From the NCBI RefSeq assembly GCF_013409345.1, contig NZ_JACCBB010000001.1, positions 3,782,001 through 3,846,000 of the forward strand: a stretch of DNA of 64,000 nucleotides, given 5' to 3'. The position numbers were made by a program, and so were the translations under genes. Below are positions 16,484 to 27,539 of this stretch, piece after piece. Within the stretch, counting starts at the first letter, position 1; every line of letters begins with the position of its first letter. The DNA is from Kineococcus aurantiacus (GTDB lineage Bacteria; Actinomycetota; Actinomycetes; Actinomycetales; Kineococcaceae). The notes beneath the pieces are model-generated. The model did not search any database. It saw nothing but the letters and a program-made list of their open reading frames with translations, and was not told the origin of the DNA.

Positions 16484-18181
16484 TCAGACGGCCGTTCGTA
16501 ACGCACTCGTCACACGCGGGCGCAGCCGGCGGGCCAGCGTGCGCCGCAGCCGCGGCCGGTCCCGGCTGCGGCCGGCGTGGTCGACCTCCACGTCGGCGGC
16601 GCCGTCGGGGTCCAGGACCACGGTCATCACGCCGTTGTCGAACCACGGGCCGTGTTCGACCCGCCACGCCATGTCGGGGTCGCGGACCCCGGCGAGCAGC
16701 GACAGGCCGCGCAGCAGGTTCCGCACGGGCGGCCGGTCCAGGAGCCGGTTGGCGATCTTCATGCCGCGCTCGAGGGGGTTGCGGAAGGGCGACATGACGA
16801 GCTGGTGCACCACCGTCCCGGCGGGGTCGACCCCCGGCAGCCGGACCTGCGCGGTGTAGCTGCAGTGCACGTCCCCGGACAGCAGCAGCACGCTCGCGGG
16901 CGCCTGCGGCCCGCGGGCGACGTCGGTGAGCAGCTCCACCAGTTGCCGGAACGAGCGGTGGAAGGCCGCCCAGTGCTCCAGGTCCGCGGCCTGCCGCAGC
17001 GCCTCGGCCCAGCGCGCCGCGCGGGCCCCGAAGCGGCCGTCGGCCACCGCCTCGTCGAACGCCTCGGCGTGGTGGATCCCGTGCAGCAGGAACGCCGGCA
17101 GCGTGGTCGCCAGCAGCAGGTGCCGGGCCCCCGGCTCCAGGGCGCGCTCGCGCACCCACTCCCACTCGGCGGCGTCGGTCATGTACCGCTCGCCGGGCGT
17201 CAGCCGCCGCGAGCAGCGCGAGTCGACCGCCACCAGCCGCGTCGCGCCCAGGTCGCGCGTGAAGCTCCACCGCGCCGAGGAGGGCTCGGCGTCGGCGCGC
17301 AGGGCGAACGCGTCGAGCAGGCCGTCGCGGGTGGCGTCGTCGCCGGTGCCGCGCAGCACCCGGTACAGCTCGTCGCGCTCCAGCTCGGCGGGGGAGAGGT
17401 TGCCCAGGTGCTGGTAGACCCAGTAGCTGGCGAACGCCCCCGCCACCCGGTCGCGCCACCACGGCGCCGCCGCGACCTGCGCGCGCCACGCCTGCGAGGT
17501 GTTCCAGTCGTCGCGCAGGTCGTGGTCGTCCAGGAGCATGCACGTCGGCACGCTCGAGAGCAGCCAGCGGACCGCGTCCGGCCCCCACGTCTCGTGGTAG
17601 AGCCAGGTGTACTCCTCGAAGTCGCCGATCTCGTCGCGGACCTCCTCCGCCCCCTGGGCCCGGCCGGCGTTGCGCTCCCGCAGCCGCTCGACGATGCCGG
17701 GGTTGGGGTCGTCGGCGTACACCTGGTCCCCGACGAGCAGCAGCACGTCCGGGGGCACCGCGCCCGGCTCGCCCACGAGCCGGTGCGCCAGGGCCGACAG
17801 CGCGTCCACCCCCACCAGCCGCGTCGACTCCTCCCCGTCGTCACCGGCGCGCCGGCAGGAGCCGAACGACAACCGCACCGCGGCCCCGGGCCGCGGCGTG
17901 CGCACCGCGCTGGCCGGCCAGTCCCAGCGGGGCGGCCACACCCGGTCCCCGCCCACGGACACCGTGTAGGGCAGCGTCTCGCCGGCCGGCAGCCCGTCGA
18001 CGACGACGAGCGCGAAGTGGTGGCCGTGCAGGGTCAGGGTCGGCTCGGAGCCGCGGCGCACCGAGCCGTCGGGCAGCTCCACGTCCACGTGGACGACGCC
18101 GCGGACGTCCACCTCCACCCACACCGTGGCGCTGGTGCCGTCGACGTGGCGCAGGAGGGGACCGAGGAGGGCGGTGGGCAC
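16484..18181 (-). CDS. PhoD-like alkaline phosphatase/phosphodiesterase domain protein
   Basis: This 565-residue protein matches the PhoD-like metallophosphatase fold. A beta-rich N-terminal domain precedes metal-site motifs LLLVGDQVYADD (near 160), LLDDHDLRDDWN (near 225) and LLSGDVHCSY (near 440). No signal peptide is evident, unlike classical secreted PhoD, so it may act in the cytoplasm. GTG at 18181 is chosen for length and an upstream AGGA. A cluster of palindromes at 18254-18306 lies just upstream. Confidence 0.85.
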   Translation of the reverse strand: MPTALLGPLLRHVDGTSATVWVEVDVRGVVHVDVELPDGSVRRGSEPTLTLHGHHFALVVVDGLPAGETLPYTVSVGGDRVWPPRWDWPASAVRTPRPGAAVRLSFGSCRRAGDDGEESTRLVGVDALSALAHRLVGEPGAVPPDVLLLVGDQVYADDPNPGIVERLRERNAGRAQGAEEVRDEIGDFEEYTWLYHETWGPDAVRWLLSSVPTCMLLDDHDLRDDWNTSQAWRAQVAAAPWWRDRVAGAFASYWVYQHLGNLSPAELERDELYRVLRGTGDDATRDGLLDAFALRADAEPSSARWSFTRDLGATRLVAVDSRCSRRLTPGERYMTDAAEWEWVRERALEPGARHLLLATTLPAFLLHGIHHAEAFDEAVADGRFGARAARWAEALRQAADLEHWAAFHRSFRQLVELLTDVARGPQAPASVLLLSGDVHCSYTAQVRLPGVDPAGTVVHQLVMSPFRNPLERGMKIANRLLDRPPVRNLLRGLSLLAGVRDPDMAWRVEHGPWFDNGVMTVVLDPDGAADVEVDHAGRSRDRPRLRRTLARRLRPRVTSALRTAV

Positions 18182-18253
18182 CGGGTCATCCTGACCCCCC
18201 GGTCCCACCCCCGCCCGTCGTCGCGCCCGATCGGCCCAGCGCCCGTCACCCGC

Positions 18254-18306
18254 TGCTCGATCACCGCAGTGCTCGGTCACCGTGATCGAGCACTCCCGTG
18301 ATCGAG
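18254..18306. repeat. Cluster of CTCGATCAC/GTGATCGAG inverted repeats
   Basis: Four related elements occur within 53 bp. TGCTCGATCAC at 18254-18264 is followed by a 25-bp near-perfect palindrome at 18269-18293: 12-bp arms, one mismatch and a single central C. Another GTGATCGAG lies at 18298-18306. The cluster sits between the end of the GDSL-like gene and the start of the PhoD-like gene on the same strand. It could be an operator, a terminator or a copy of a genome-wide intergenic repeat. Confidence 0.75.
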
Positions 18307-18337
18307 CCCTGAGGTGACGGGGCCCGGCCCCGGCGCC

Positions 18338-18940
18338 TCAGGGCTGGGGGACGCCCAGCCAGTCGTACCAGCCGCTGTGCAGCACCAGCCACGCCAGCAG
18401 CCCGTACCCGGCCTGGCCGGGGTGGACGCCGTCGGAGGCGGCGAGGTCGGCGTACCAGTCCTCGTGCTCCAGCAGCGGGGAGAAGGTGTCGACGTAGGCG
18501 ATCCGGCGGCGCGCGCAGACGTCGGCGAAGGCGTCGGCGAGGTCGCCGATGCGGTCGTTGCGCTCGGTGTCGGAGACGGGGGTGGGGCCCACGACGAGCG
18601 TGGGCAGGCCGCGGGCCTCGCACTCGTCGAGGACGTTGGCGAGGTTGAGGCGGCTGCGCGCCAGCGTCGTCCCGGCGTCGAGGTCGGCGTGGCCCAGGCC
18701 CACGACGAGGCGGTGCTCGTCGCCGCCGACGAACCGGCGCGAGGTCTCCTCGCGCCAGCGGTTGTTCAGCTCCGTCGTCGTCTCCCCCGGGACGCCGAGG
18801 GGGAAGAACGTGATGTCGCGGTCCTCGCGGGGCGTGCGGGCCGACACGCGGCCCACCCAGCCCAGGGCCCGCGGGTCGCCGACGCCGGTCAGGAACTCAT
18901 CGCCGATCAGGCACACCCGCACGTCGTAGCGGCCGTTCAC
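18338..18940 (-). CDS. GDSL/SGNH-like protein lacking the catalytic serine
   Basis: This 200-residue protein has the SGNH hydrolase layout: block I (VCLIGDEFLTGVGD), block II Gly (PLGVPGETT) and block V (SDGVHPGQAGY with Asp and His). Block I reads GDE rather than GDS, so the nucleophile Ser is Glu. Block III reads GHAD rather than GxND, so the oxyanion Asn is also absent. The change is coded cleanly (GAT GAG), with no frameshift. It may be a non-hydrolytic binding protein or use other chemistry. The ATG at 18940 is well placed. Confidence 0.78.
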   Translation of the reverse strand: MNGRYDVRVCLIGDEFLTGVGDPRALGWVGRVSARTPREDRDITFFPLGVPGETTTELNNRWREETSRRFVGGDEHRLVVGLGHADLDAGTTLARSRLNLANVLDECEARGLPTLVVGPTPVSDTERNDRIGDLADAFADVCARRRIAYVDTFSPLLEHEDWYADLAASDGVHPGQAGYGLLAWLVLHSGWYDWLGVPQP

Positions 18941-19064
18941 TGCTGGTCCTCGCTCACGCGGGTGGTGCTCCTCGTCGAAGGGGGTGGTGGTCCGGGGCGA
19001 GGATAGTCGCTCCGGGCCCCGCCGCGGCCACCGCTGGAGGACCCGCCGGGTGCCGCCGGACGCG

Positions 19065-19102
19065 CAGGACCCCGCCCCCCGCGGCGGGGGGACGGGGTCC
19101 TG
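19065..19102 (-). terminator. kgd terminator hairpin
   Basis: A 16-bp stem (10 bp, one bulged base, then 6 bp of G/C) with a 5-nt loop begins 13 nt after the kgd stop on the minus strand. It is the strongest hairpin in the 175-nt gap and a probable intrinsic terminator without a U-tract. Confidence 0.75.
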
Positions 19103-19115
19103 GGCGCAGCGGGTC

Positions 19116-22100
19116 TCAGCGCGTGAACGCCTCCTGGACGAGCTGGCGCTGCTCGGCCTGGTGGCGCTTGGCCGACCCGGCGGCGGGGGAGGCCGACGCC
19201 GGGCGGGAGACCAGCCGCAGCTTGGCCGCCAGCGAGGGGAACAGGCCCATCGCGACGTGCCACCAGCCGCCCTGGTTCGCCGGCTCCTCCTGCACCCAGA
19301 CCACCTCCGCGCCGGGGTACTGCGACAGCACCGCGAGGACCTGCTGCACCGGCAGCGGGGCCAGCTGCTCCAGGCGGACGACCGCGGTGGAGGTGTCCTG
19401 GCGGGCGGTCCGCTCGGCGACGAGGTCCCAGTAGACCTTGCCCGAGCACAGCAGGACGCGGTCGACCTTCGCGGCGTCGAGGCCGCCCTGGTCGCCGATG
19501 ACCTCCTGGAAGGTCCCCGAGGTGAAGTCCTCCACGGCCGACTGCGCGGCCTTGAGGCGCAGCATCGACTTCGGGGTGAAGACGATGAGCGGGCGGCGCG
19601 GGCGCGCGTAGGCCTGGCGGCGCAGCAGGTGGAAGTAGCTGGCCGGCGTCGAGGGGACCGCGACGGTCATGTTGTCCTCGGCGCACAGCTGCAGGAACCG
19701 CTCGATGCGGCCCGAGGAGTGGTCCGGGCCCTGGCCCTCGTAGCCGTGCGGCAGCAGCAGCACCACCGAGGAGCGCTGGCCCCACTTCTGCTCACCGGCG
19801 GCGATGAACTCGTCGATGACGGTCTGCGCCCCGTTGAAGAAGTCGCCGAACTGCGCCTCCCACAGCACCAGGGCGTCGGGGCGCTCGACGGAGTAGCCGT
19901 ACTCGAAACCCATGGCGGCGTACTCGGACAGCAGCGAGTCGTAGATCCAGAACTTCGCCTGCTCGGCGCCCTCGCGGCCCAGGTACAGCAGCGGGGTCCA
20001 CTCCTCGCCGGTGACGCGGTCGGTGAGGACGGCGTGCCGGGAGACGAACGTGCCGCGGCGGGAGTCCTGCCCGGCCAGCCGGACCGGGGTGCCCTCCATG
20101 AGCAGCGAGCCGAAGGCCAGCAGCTCGCCCCAGCCCCAGTCGACGCCGCCCTCGGTGGACATCTGCTCGCGCTTGTCGAGCAGCTGCCGCAGCTTGGGGT
20201 GGACGGTGAAACCCGCCGGCGGGTTCGCCTGGACCTGGCCGATGTGCTTGAGGACCGCGGCGTCGACGGCGGTCTCGCGCGCCTGCGCGGGGGCCTGCTC
20301 GTCGGCCTCCTGCGCGGACGGCTTGCCCAGCCCGCCGCGGCTGTCGCCGTCGGCGGGGCCGTCCTTGGACTCCTTGGTCTCGGCGAAGGCCCGCTCCAGC
20401 TGGGCGGAGTAGTCGCGCAGCGCCTCCTCGGCCTCCTCGACCGAGATGTCGCCGCGGCCGATGAGGCCCTCGGTGTAGCTCTTGCGCACCGAGCGCTTCT
20501 TCTCGATGAGGTTGTACATCAGCGGCTGCGTCATCGAGGGGTCGTCGCCCTCGTTGTGACCGCGGCGGCGGTAGCAGACCATGTCGATGATGACGTCCTT
20601 GTCGAACGCCTGGCGGAACTCGAACGCCAGCTGCGCCACGCGGACGCACGCCTCGGGGTCGTCGCCGTTCACGTGGAAGATCGGCGCCTGGATCATGCGG
20701 CCGACGTCGGTGCAGTAGAACGAGCTGCGCGAGGACGTCGGGGCCGTGGTGAAGCCGACCTGGTTGTTGATGACGACGTGGACCGTGCCACCCGTGCGGT
20801 ACCCGCGCAGCTGGGACAGGTTCAGCGTCTCGGCCACCACGCCCTGGCCGGCGAACGCGGCGTCGCCGTGGATGAGGACCGGCAGCACCGGGAACGAGGC
20901 GCCACCGAGGTTGATGCGGTCCTGCTTGGCGCGGGCCACGCCCTCCAGCACCGGGTCGACGGCCTCCAGGTGGGAGGGGTTGGCGGCGACGTAGACCTTC
21001 GTCTGCTCCCCGTCCTCGCCCGTGAACGTGCCCTCGGTGCCCAGGTGGTACTTCACGTCCCCCGAACCCTGCACGGTGCGCGGGTCCTGCATGCCCTCGA
21101 ACTCGCGGAACACCTGCGAGTAGCTCTTGCCGGCGACGTTCGTCAGCACGTTGAGGCGGCCGCGGTGGGCCATGCCGAGGCAGACCTCGTCGAGGCCGGC
21201 CGAGGCGGCGCGCGAGAGCAGGCCGTCCAGCAGGGCGATGACGGACTCGCCGCCCTCGAGGCTGAACCGCTTCTGCCCCACGTACTTCGTCTGCAGGAAG
21301 GTCTCGAAGGCCTCCGCGGCGTTGAGCCGGCGCAGGATGCGCAGCTGCTCGGCGGCGGTGGGCTTGGCGTAGGGCCGCTCGACGCGGTCCTGGATCCACT
21401 TGCGCTGCTCGGGTTCCTGGATGTGCATGTACTCGATGCCGACGGTGCGGCAGTACGAGTCGCGCAGCACCCCGAGGATGTCGCGCAGCTTCATGTGCGC
21501 CTTGCCGCCGAAGCCCCCGGTGGGGAACTCGCGGTCGAGGTCCCACAGCGTCAGGCCGTGGGTCTCGATCTCCAGGTCGGGGTGGATGCGCTGGCGGTAC
21601 TCCAGCGGGTCGGTGTCGGCCATGAGGTGGCCGCGCACGCGGAAGGCGTGGATGAGCTCGACCAGGCGCGCGGTCTTGTTCAGCTGGTCGTCGTGGCTGA
21701 TCGAGATGTCCGGGGTCCAGCGGATCGGCTGGTAGGGGATGTGCAGCGCCTGGAAGACGCGGTCGTAGAACCCGTCCTCGCCCAGCAGCTTGGTGTGCAC
21801 GATCCGCAGGAACTCGCCCGAGCCGGCGCCCTGGATGATGCGGTGGTCGTAGGTGGAGGTCAGCGTGATGACCTTGCTGACCGCCAGCCGCGTCAGGGTG
21901 TCCTCGCTGGCGCCCTGGTACTCGGCGGGGTACTCCATGGCGCCGACGCCGATGATCGCGCCCTGGCCCTTGACCAGCCGCGGCACCGAGTGGACGGTCC
22001 CGATGGTGCCCGGGTTCGTCAGGCTGATCGTCGTGCCGGCGAAGTCGTCGGTGGTGAGCTTGCCGGCGCGGGCGCGGCGCACGACGTCCTCGTAGGCGCC

Positions 22101-22946
22101 CCAGAAGTCGGCGAAGTCCTTGGCCTCGCACCCCTTGATCGAGGGCACCATGAGCTGGCGGGTGCCGTCGGGCTTGGGCAGGTCGATCGCGATGCCCAGG
22201 TTCACGTGCGCCGGCTGCAGCACGGCGGGCTTGCCCTTGGCGTCGGTCGTGTAGGCGGCGTTCATCGACGGCATCGCCGCGAGCGCCTCGACGACGGCGT
22301 ACCCGATGAGGTGCGTGAAGGAGACCTTCCCGCCGCGGGCGCGCTTGAGGTGGTTGTTGATGACGATGCGGTTGTCGACCAGCAGCTTCGCCGGGACCGC
22401 GCGCACGCTCGTCGCGGTGGGGACCTCGAGGGACTCCTCCATGTTCGTCACCACGCGCGCGGCGGGGCCGCGCAGCGGGGAGACGGTGTCGGTGGGGGCC
22501 TCGACGGGAGCCTGGGCGGGCTCGGGGCGGGCGGGCGCGGCGGCCGGGGTCCGGGGGGGCTGCGCCGCGGTCGTCGGGGCGGTCGCCGGGGTGGTCGCGG
22601 GAGCGGGGGTCGGCGCCGGTGCCGGGGGCTGCGTGGTGGGCTTGGCGGCCGGCTGGGCCGTCTGCCCGGTGGCCGTCCGCTGGGCCGTCTGCTGGGCGGT
22701 CGGGGCGGCGGGCGCCCCCGCGGCGGCGGTGCCGTTGCCGTTCCCCGCGCCTGCGCCGTGGCCGTTGCTGCGGGTGGTGCCCGCGGGGTTCTCGGCGGGC
22801 GCGTAGTCCTCGAAGAAGTCCCACCAGGCCTGGTCGACGGAGTTCCTGTCGGTCTTGTACTGCTCGTACAGCTCGTCGACGAGCCACTCGTTCGGGCCGA
22901 AGGTGGCTGCGATCTTGTCCTCGTGGTGCGAGGGCTGTTGAGGCAC
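19116..22946 (-). CDS. kgd: Multifunctional 2-oxoglutarate decarboxylase/dehydrogenase (E1o-E2o fusion)
   Basis: This 1276-residue enzyme joins a short E1 N-terminal segment ([15 protein letters not shown]), an Ala/Pro/Thr-rich linker (about 35-130), an E2 acyltransferase domain and a thiamine-diphosphate E1 domain. The E2 domain contains [10 protein letters not shown]; the E1 domain contains HRGRLNVL and [10 protein letters not shown]. It is the actinobacterial TCA-cycle form that needs no separate SucB. GTG at 22946 is preferred, after GAGGAAGAAGG. An upstream GTG at 23003 overlaps a TAGGGT -10 (23002-23007), so it should not be translated. The gene stands alone. Confidence 0.97.
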   Translation of the reverse strand: MPQQPSHHEDKIAATFGPNEWLVDELYEQYKTDRNSVDQAWWDFFEDYAPAENPAGTTRSNGHGAGAGNGNGTAAAGAPAAPTAQQTAQRTATGQTAQPAAKPTTQPPAPAPTPAPATTPATAPTTAAQPPRTPAAAPARPEPAQAPVEAPTDTVSPLRGPAARVVTNMEESLEVPTATSVRAVPAKLLVDNRIVINNHLKRARGGKVSFTHLIGYAVVEALAAMPSMNAAYTTDAKGKPAVLQPAHVNLGIAIDLPKPDGTRQLMVPSIKGCEAKDFADFWGAYEDVVRRARAGKLTTDDFAGTTISLTNPGTIGTVHSVPRLVKGQGAIIGVGAMEYPAEYQGASEDTLTRLAVSKVITLTSTYDHRIIQGAGSGEFLRIVHTKLLGEDGFYDRVFQALHIPYQPIRWTPDISISHDDQLNKTARLVELIHAFRVRGHLMADTDPLEYRQRIHPDLEIETHGLTLWDLDREFPTGGFGGKAHMKLRDILGVLRDSYCRTVGIEYMHIQEPEQRKWIQDRVERPYAKPTAAEQLRILRRLNAAEAFETFLQTKYVGQKRFSLEGGESVIALLDGLLSRAASAGLDEVCLGMAHRGRLNVLTNVAGKSYSQVFREFEGMQDPRTVQGSGDVKYHLGTEGTFTGEDGEQTKVYVAANPSHLEAVDPVLEGVARAKQDRINLGGASFPVLPVLIHGDAAFAGQGVVAETLNLSQLRGYRTGGTVHVVINNQVGFTTAPTSSRSSFYCTDVGRMIQAPIFHVNGDDPEACVRVAQLAFEFRQAFDKDVIIDMVCYRRRGHNEGDDPSMTQPLMYNLIEKKRSVRKSYTEGLIGRGDISVEEAEEALRDYSAQLERAFAETKESKDGPADGDSRGGLGKPSAQEADEQAPAQARETAVDAAVLKHIGQVQANPPAGFTVHPKLRQLLDKREQMSTEGGVDWGWGELLAFGSLLMEGTPVRLAGQDSRRGTFVSRHAVLTDRVTGEEWTPLLYLGREGAEQAKFWIYDSLLSEYAAMGFEYGYSVERPDALVLWEAQFGDFFNGAQTVIDEFIAAGEQKWGQRSSVVLLLPHGYEGQGPDHSSGRIERFLQLCAEDNMTVAVPSTPASYFHLLRRQAYARPRRPLIVFTPKSMLRLKAAQSAVEDFTSGTFQEVIGDQGGLDAAKVDRVLLCSGKVYWDLVAERTARQDTSTAVVRLEQLAPLPVQQVLAVLSQYPGAEVVWVQEEPANQGGWWHVAMGLFPSLAAKLRLVSRPASASPAAGSAKRHQAEQRQLVQEAFTR

Positions 22947-23001
22947 GGCGGTGTCGCCTTCTTCCTCGTTCGTTTTTTCTTCCGACTGCGGGCGCCCGTC
23001 C

Positions 23002-23007
23002 ACCCTA
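23002..23007 (-). promoter_or_regulatory. kgd -10 element TAGGGT
   Basis: On the minus strand TAGGGT lies 55 nt before the preferred kgd start. Transcription from it would begin near 22995, giving a leader of about 50 nt that includes the Shine-Dalgarno. No clear -35 hexamer is seen. Confidence 0.5.
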
Positions 23008-23037
23008 TCCCCGTGTGGTATGCGGGCGCCCGCCGCC

Positions 23038-24225
23038 CTACGGCGCCGTCGCGCCCGGTCCTGCGGTGTTCGTCACACCCAGTGCATCGTCCGTCACAGC
23101 CGGCAGGTGGACGTCGATGCGGCACCCGCCCTCCGGCGGCGTCGGCGCCACCCGGATCGTCCCGCCGTGCAGCTGCACGGCCCAGCGCGCGATGGCCAGC
23201 CCCAGCCCCGTGCCGCCGTCGGTGCGGGCGCTGCCGCGCTGGAAGCGCTCGAAGACCCGCTCCCGGTCGGCGTCGGCGATGCCCGGGCCCTGGTCCTGCA
23301 CCGTGATCCGCACGACCTGGCCCACGGCCGCGGCCGACACGAAGACCTTCCCGCCCGGCGGGGAGTGCCGCGAGGCGTTGTCCAGCAGGTTCGCCACCAC
23401 CTGGTGCAGCCGCGCGGAGTCCACGAGCACCTCCAGGTCCGGCGGCTGCACGTCCAGGACGAACCGCACGTCGCGGCCCGTCATCGACATCGCCCGCGTC
23501 GCCTGGCCCAGGAACGGCTCCAGCGCCAGGTACTCCCGGTCCAGCTCCACGGCCCCGGCGTCCAGCCGCGACAGGTCCAGCAGCTGCTCCACCAGCCGGC
23601 CCAGCCGCTCGGTCTGGGCCAGGGCCGTGCTCAGCGTCTCCTGGTCCGGCTCGGTCACCCCGTCGACGAGGTTCTCCATCACCGCGTGCAGCGCCGAGAC
23701 GGGCGTGCGCAGCTCGTGGCTGACGTTGGCGACCAGCTCCCGCCGCTCCCGGTCGACCGCCTCCAGGTCCTCGGCCATCCGGTTGAAGGCGTCGGCCAGC
23801 TCCCCGACCTCGTCGTTGGAGGTCGAGCGCACGCGGCGGGAGTAGTCGCCCGTGGCCATCGCGCGCGCCGCGGCCGTCATCTCCCGCAGCGGCGAGGTCA
23901 TGCCCCGGGCCAGCAGCTGGGTGAAGACCAGGGTCACCGCGATCGAGGCCGGCAGCGTGTACCGGGGCCCGATGTGGATCTCCGCCAGCCGCAGGCCGGC
24001 CCACACCAGCAGCGAGGCCACCGTCACCGACGCCCCCACGAGCAGGGCCAGCTTCGTCTTGATCGAGTGCACCGGGTCCAGCGGCCGCACGTCCGGCCAC
24101 GGGCGCCGGGTCGCCGTCCGCGCCGTGGTCGCCGCCCGCACCCGGGCGTCGTGCGCGGCGCCGCTGATCGGGATGGGGCCCGTCAGGCCCGTCCCGACCG
24201 GCTCCGGGGCGTGCGGGGAGGTCAC
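23038..24225 (-). CDS. Sensor histidine kinase (HAMP, HisKA, HATPase)
   Basis: This 395-residue kinase has two membrane helices (about 55-75 and 85-105) with almost no extracytoplasmic loop. HAMP follows ([22 protein letters not shown]), then the phospho-acceptor box [16 protein letters not shown]. The ATP-binding motifs are N ([14 protein letters not shown]), G1 ([18 protein letters not shown]) and G2 ([12 protein letters not shown]). The lack of a sensor domain suggests it detects a membrane or intracellular signal. The GTG overlaps the response-regulator stop as GTGA. Confidence 0.95.
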   Translation of the reverse strand: MTSPHAPEPVGTGLTGPIPISGAAHDARVRAATTARTATRRPWPDVRPLDPVHSIKTKLALLVGASVTVASLLVWAGLRLAEIHIGPRYTLPASIAVTLVFTQLLARGMTSPLREMTAAARAMATGDYSRRVRSTSNDEVGELADAFNRMAEDLEAVDRERRELVANVSHELRTPVSALHAVMENLVDGVTEPDQETLSTALAQTERLGRLVEQLLDLSRLDAGAVELDREYLALEPFLGQATRAMSMTGRDVRFVLDVQPPDLEVLVDSARLHQVVANLLDNASRHSPPGGKVFVSAAAVGQVVRITVQDQGPGIADADRERVFERFQRGSARTDGGTGLGLAIARWAVQLHGGTIRVAPTPPEGGCRIDVHLPAVTDDALGVTNTAGPGATAP

Positions 24226-24995
24226 GGCGCCTCCTGACCGCCGGCCGGCTCGAAGGCGTACCCGACCCCGTGGACGGTGCGGACCAGGTCCGCCCCCAGC
24301 TTGCGGCGCAACGCCTTCACGTGGCTGTCGACCGTGCGGGTGCCCGAGGCGTCCACCCAGTCCCACACCTCCTCCAGCAGCTTCTCGCGCGTCAGGACGG
24401 TGCGCGGGGACTCCGCCAGGCACACCAGCAGGTCGAACTCCGTCGGCGTCAGGTGCACCTCCGCACCCGCGCGGCGCACCCGGCGCTGGGCGCGGTCGAT
24501 CTCCAGCTCCCCGTCCGAGACCGGGAACCGCAGCGCCTCGGTGGACGGCTGCGGGGCCCCCACCAGGGCCCGGGCGCGCTCGACGCGGCGCACCAGCCCG
24601 TTGACGCGGGCGACCAGCTCGCGCATCGAGAACGGCTTGGTCATGTAGTCGTCGGCCCCCACGCCCAGGCCCACGAGCTTGTCCGTCTCGTCGTCGCGGG
24701 CGGTGAGCATGAGGACCGGCACCGGCCGCGAGGCCTGCACGCGCCGGCACACCTCCAGGCCGTCGAAGCCGGGGAGCATGACGTCCAGGACGACGACGTC
24801 GGGGGAGACGCGCTCGCACAGCTCCACCCCGCCGGGCCCGTCCCCGGCCGTCTCGACCGTGTACCCCTCCGCGCGCAACCGCCGCGCGACGGCGTCGGCG
24901 ATCGTGGGTTCGTCCTCGACGACGACGGCCGTGCGCGGCGGCTGACCGTTCTGGCCCGCCCCGCCCCGGGGCGCCGACGTGGTTCCGGTGCTCAT
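24222..24995 (-). CDS. OmpR-family response regulator
   Basis: This 257-residue regulator has a receiver domain with acidic pair (VVVEDEP), phospho-acceptor Asp (VVVLDVMLPGFDG), Thr (VLMLTARDD) and Lys (DDYMTKPFS). A winged-helix effector follows (LTPTEFDLLVCLAESPRTVLTREKLLEEVW, RTVDSHVKALRRKLG). An insert of about 35 residues with a Pro-rich stretch separates the two. The ATG at 24995 follows TACGCT by 7 nt, fitting a leaderless start. It is divergent from guaB1 and coupled to the kinase. Confidence 0.95.
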   Translation of the reverse strand: MSTGTTSAPRGGAGQNGQPPRTAVVVEDEPTIADAVARRLRAEGYTVETAGDGPGGVELCERVSPDVVVLDVMLPGFDGLEVCRRVQASRPVPVLMLTARDDETDKLVGLGVGADDYMTKPFSMRELVARVNGLVRRVERARALVGAPQPSTEALRFPVSDGELEIDRAQRRVRRAGAEVHLTPTEFDLLVCLAESPRTVLTREKLLEEVWDWVDASGTRTVDSHVKALRRKLGADLVRTVHGVGYAFEPAGGQEAP

Positions 24996-25101
24996 GGCGG
25001 CCAGCGTAGGACGGCCCGGCCCCGCCGGACCCCGGTCGCCGCCCGGTGGTGGCCGTGTGCACGAGCCCTGCACACGCTCTCCCCCCGCCGCACCGGCCTA
25101 G

Positions 25102-26568
<1,467 letters not shown>

Positions 26569-26572
26569 GCCG

Positions 26573-27397
26573 TTGATCCTGGAGGGGGTGCGGCGCGCCG
26601 ACGGTTCCCCCGTCGACGTCACCACCACCGGCACCGGCCCGGGCCTGGTGCTGGTCCACGGCGCGCGGGCCGCGGCCGACTACGGCAAGCTCGCCGACCG
26701 CCTCTCCGGGCGCTTCACCGTCCACCGCTACGACCGCGAGCACCGCGGCCGCGACGGGGGCCGCTACGCCGTGGCCGACGACGTCGCCCTCCTCGGCGCC
26801 GTCCTGACCCGCACCGGCGCCCGGCTCGTGCTGGGGCACGGCCTCGGCGGCCTCGTGGCGCTGCTGGCCACCGCTGGCCTGCTCGACCGCCTCGTCGACC
26901 GCGTCGCCGTCTACGACGCCGTCCTGCCCATCGACGGCTCCGTGCCCGAGGAGGCCCTGGAGCAGGCCGTCCGGGCCCTGGCCACCGGCTCCCCGGACCT
27001 GGCCCTGGCCCACCTGGACCGGCACCTGCGCACGTCCTCCCTCCAGGCCGTCGCCCGCTCCGAGCGCGTGCAGCGGGTGCTCGGCGGGGTCCTGGCCCGC
27101 ACCGAGTGGGGCCGCTCCACGGCGGCCCGGCTGCCCCAGGTGCTCGCCGAGACCCGCGCGGGCCTGCAGTTCGACGGCCCCGCCGACGTCTACGCCGACC
27201 TGCCGGCCCGCGCGCTGCTGCTGACGGGGGAGCGGTCCCCGGCCTACTTCGCCGAGGCGGCGCTCGCGATGGCCGCCGCCGCCCCGGCCGCCACGGCCCT
27301 CGTGGCCGGCGGGTGCGGGCACGACTCGCTGCTGCGGGCCGCGAGGCGGTGCGTCACCCCCCTCGAGACGTTCCTCGCGGGCGACACCCTGTTCTGA
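26573..27397 (+). CDS. Alpha/beta-hydrolase-fold protein lacking the nucleophile serine
   Basis: This 274-residue protein has the alpha/beta hydrolase pattern: oxyanion HG (VLVHGARAAAD), the nucleophile-elbow region and a late His (GGCGHDS). The elbow reads LGHGLGG, where active enzymes have GHSLGG or GxSxG, so the Ser is replaced by Gly. The codon is clean (GGC). It may be an inactive homologue with a binding role. The TTG start lies 4 nt after the guaB1 stop with GGTGAG nearby, so it is probably co-transcribed with guaB1. Confidence 0.75.
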   Translation: MILEGVRRADGSPVDVTTTGTGPGLVLVHGARAAADYGKLADRLSGRFTVHRYDREHRGRDGGRYAVADDVALLGAVLTRTGARLVLGHGLGGLVALLATAGLLDRLVDRVAVYDAVLPIDGSVPEEALEQAVRALATGSPDLALAHLDRHLRTSSLQAVARSERVQRVLGGVLARTEWGRSTAARLPQVLAETRAGLQFDGPADVYADLPARALLLTGERSPAYFAEAALAMAAAAPAATALVAGGCGHDSLLRAARRCVTPLETFLAGDTLF

Positions 27398-27470
27398 GCC
27401 CGGGCGCCCGGCCACCCGCGTCCTTCCGGACGGCGGCGGGAGCGGGTCACCGACTAGCATCGGCCTCGCC

Positions 27471-27539
27471 ATGAGCTCAGATGCCCGGTCCGACCAGGAC
27501 CCCCCCAGCACCTGCCCGGCGGGAACCCTCCCGTGCTGA
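27471..27539 (+). CDS. Possible 22-codon upstream ORF before the hemolysin-family gene
   Basis: TAGCAT at 27455-27460 is a good -10 hexamer, and the ATG at 27471 follows it by 10 nt, so this is likely the first start codon on the mRNA. The frame runs 22 codons (begins MSSDARSDQD, ends TCPAGTLPC). Its stop overlaps the GTG start of the next gene at 27533 by 7 nt. It could couple or attenuate translation downstream. Coding status is unproven. Confidence 0.4.
   Translation: MSSDARSDQDPPSTCPAGTLPC

Noticed and set aside
22947-23003. kgd starting at GTG 23003
   Set aside because: The codon overlaps the TAGGGT hexamer at 23002-23007 and lacks a Shine-Dalgarno; GTG 22946 has a purine-rich site upstream.
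18984-23306. A 1440-codon open frame antisense to kgd
   Set aside because: It mirrors kgd in a GC-rich third-position frame, has His/Arg/Gly-rich nonsense composition and no domain. The opposite strand encodes a clear 2-oxoglutarate decarboxylase.
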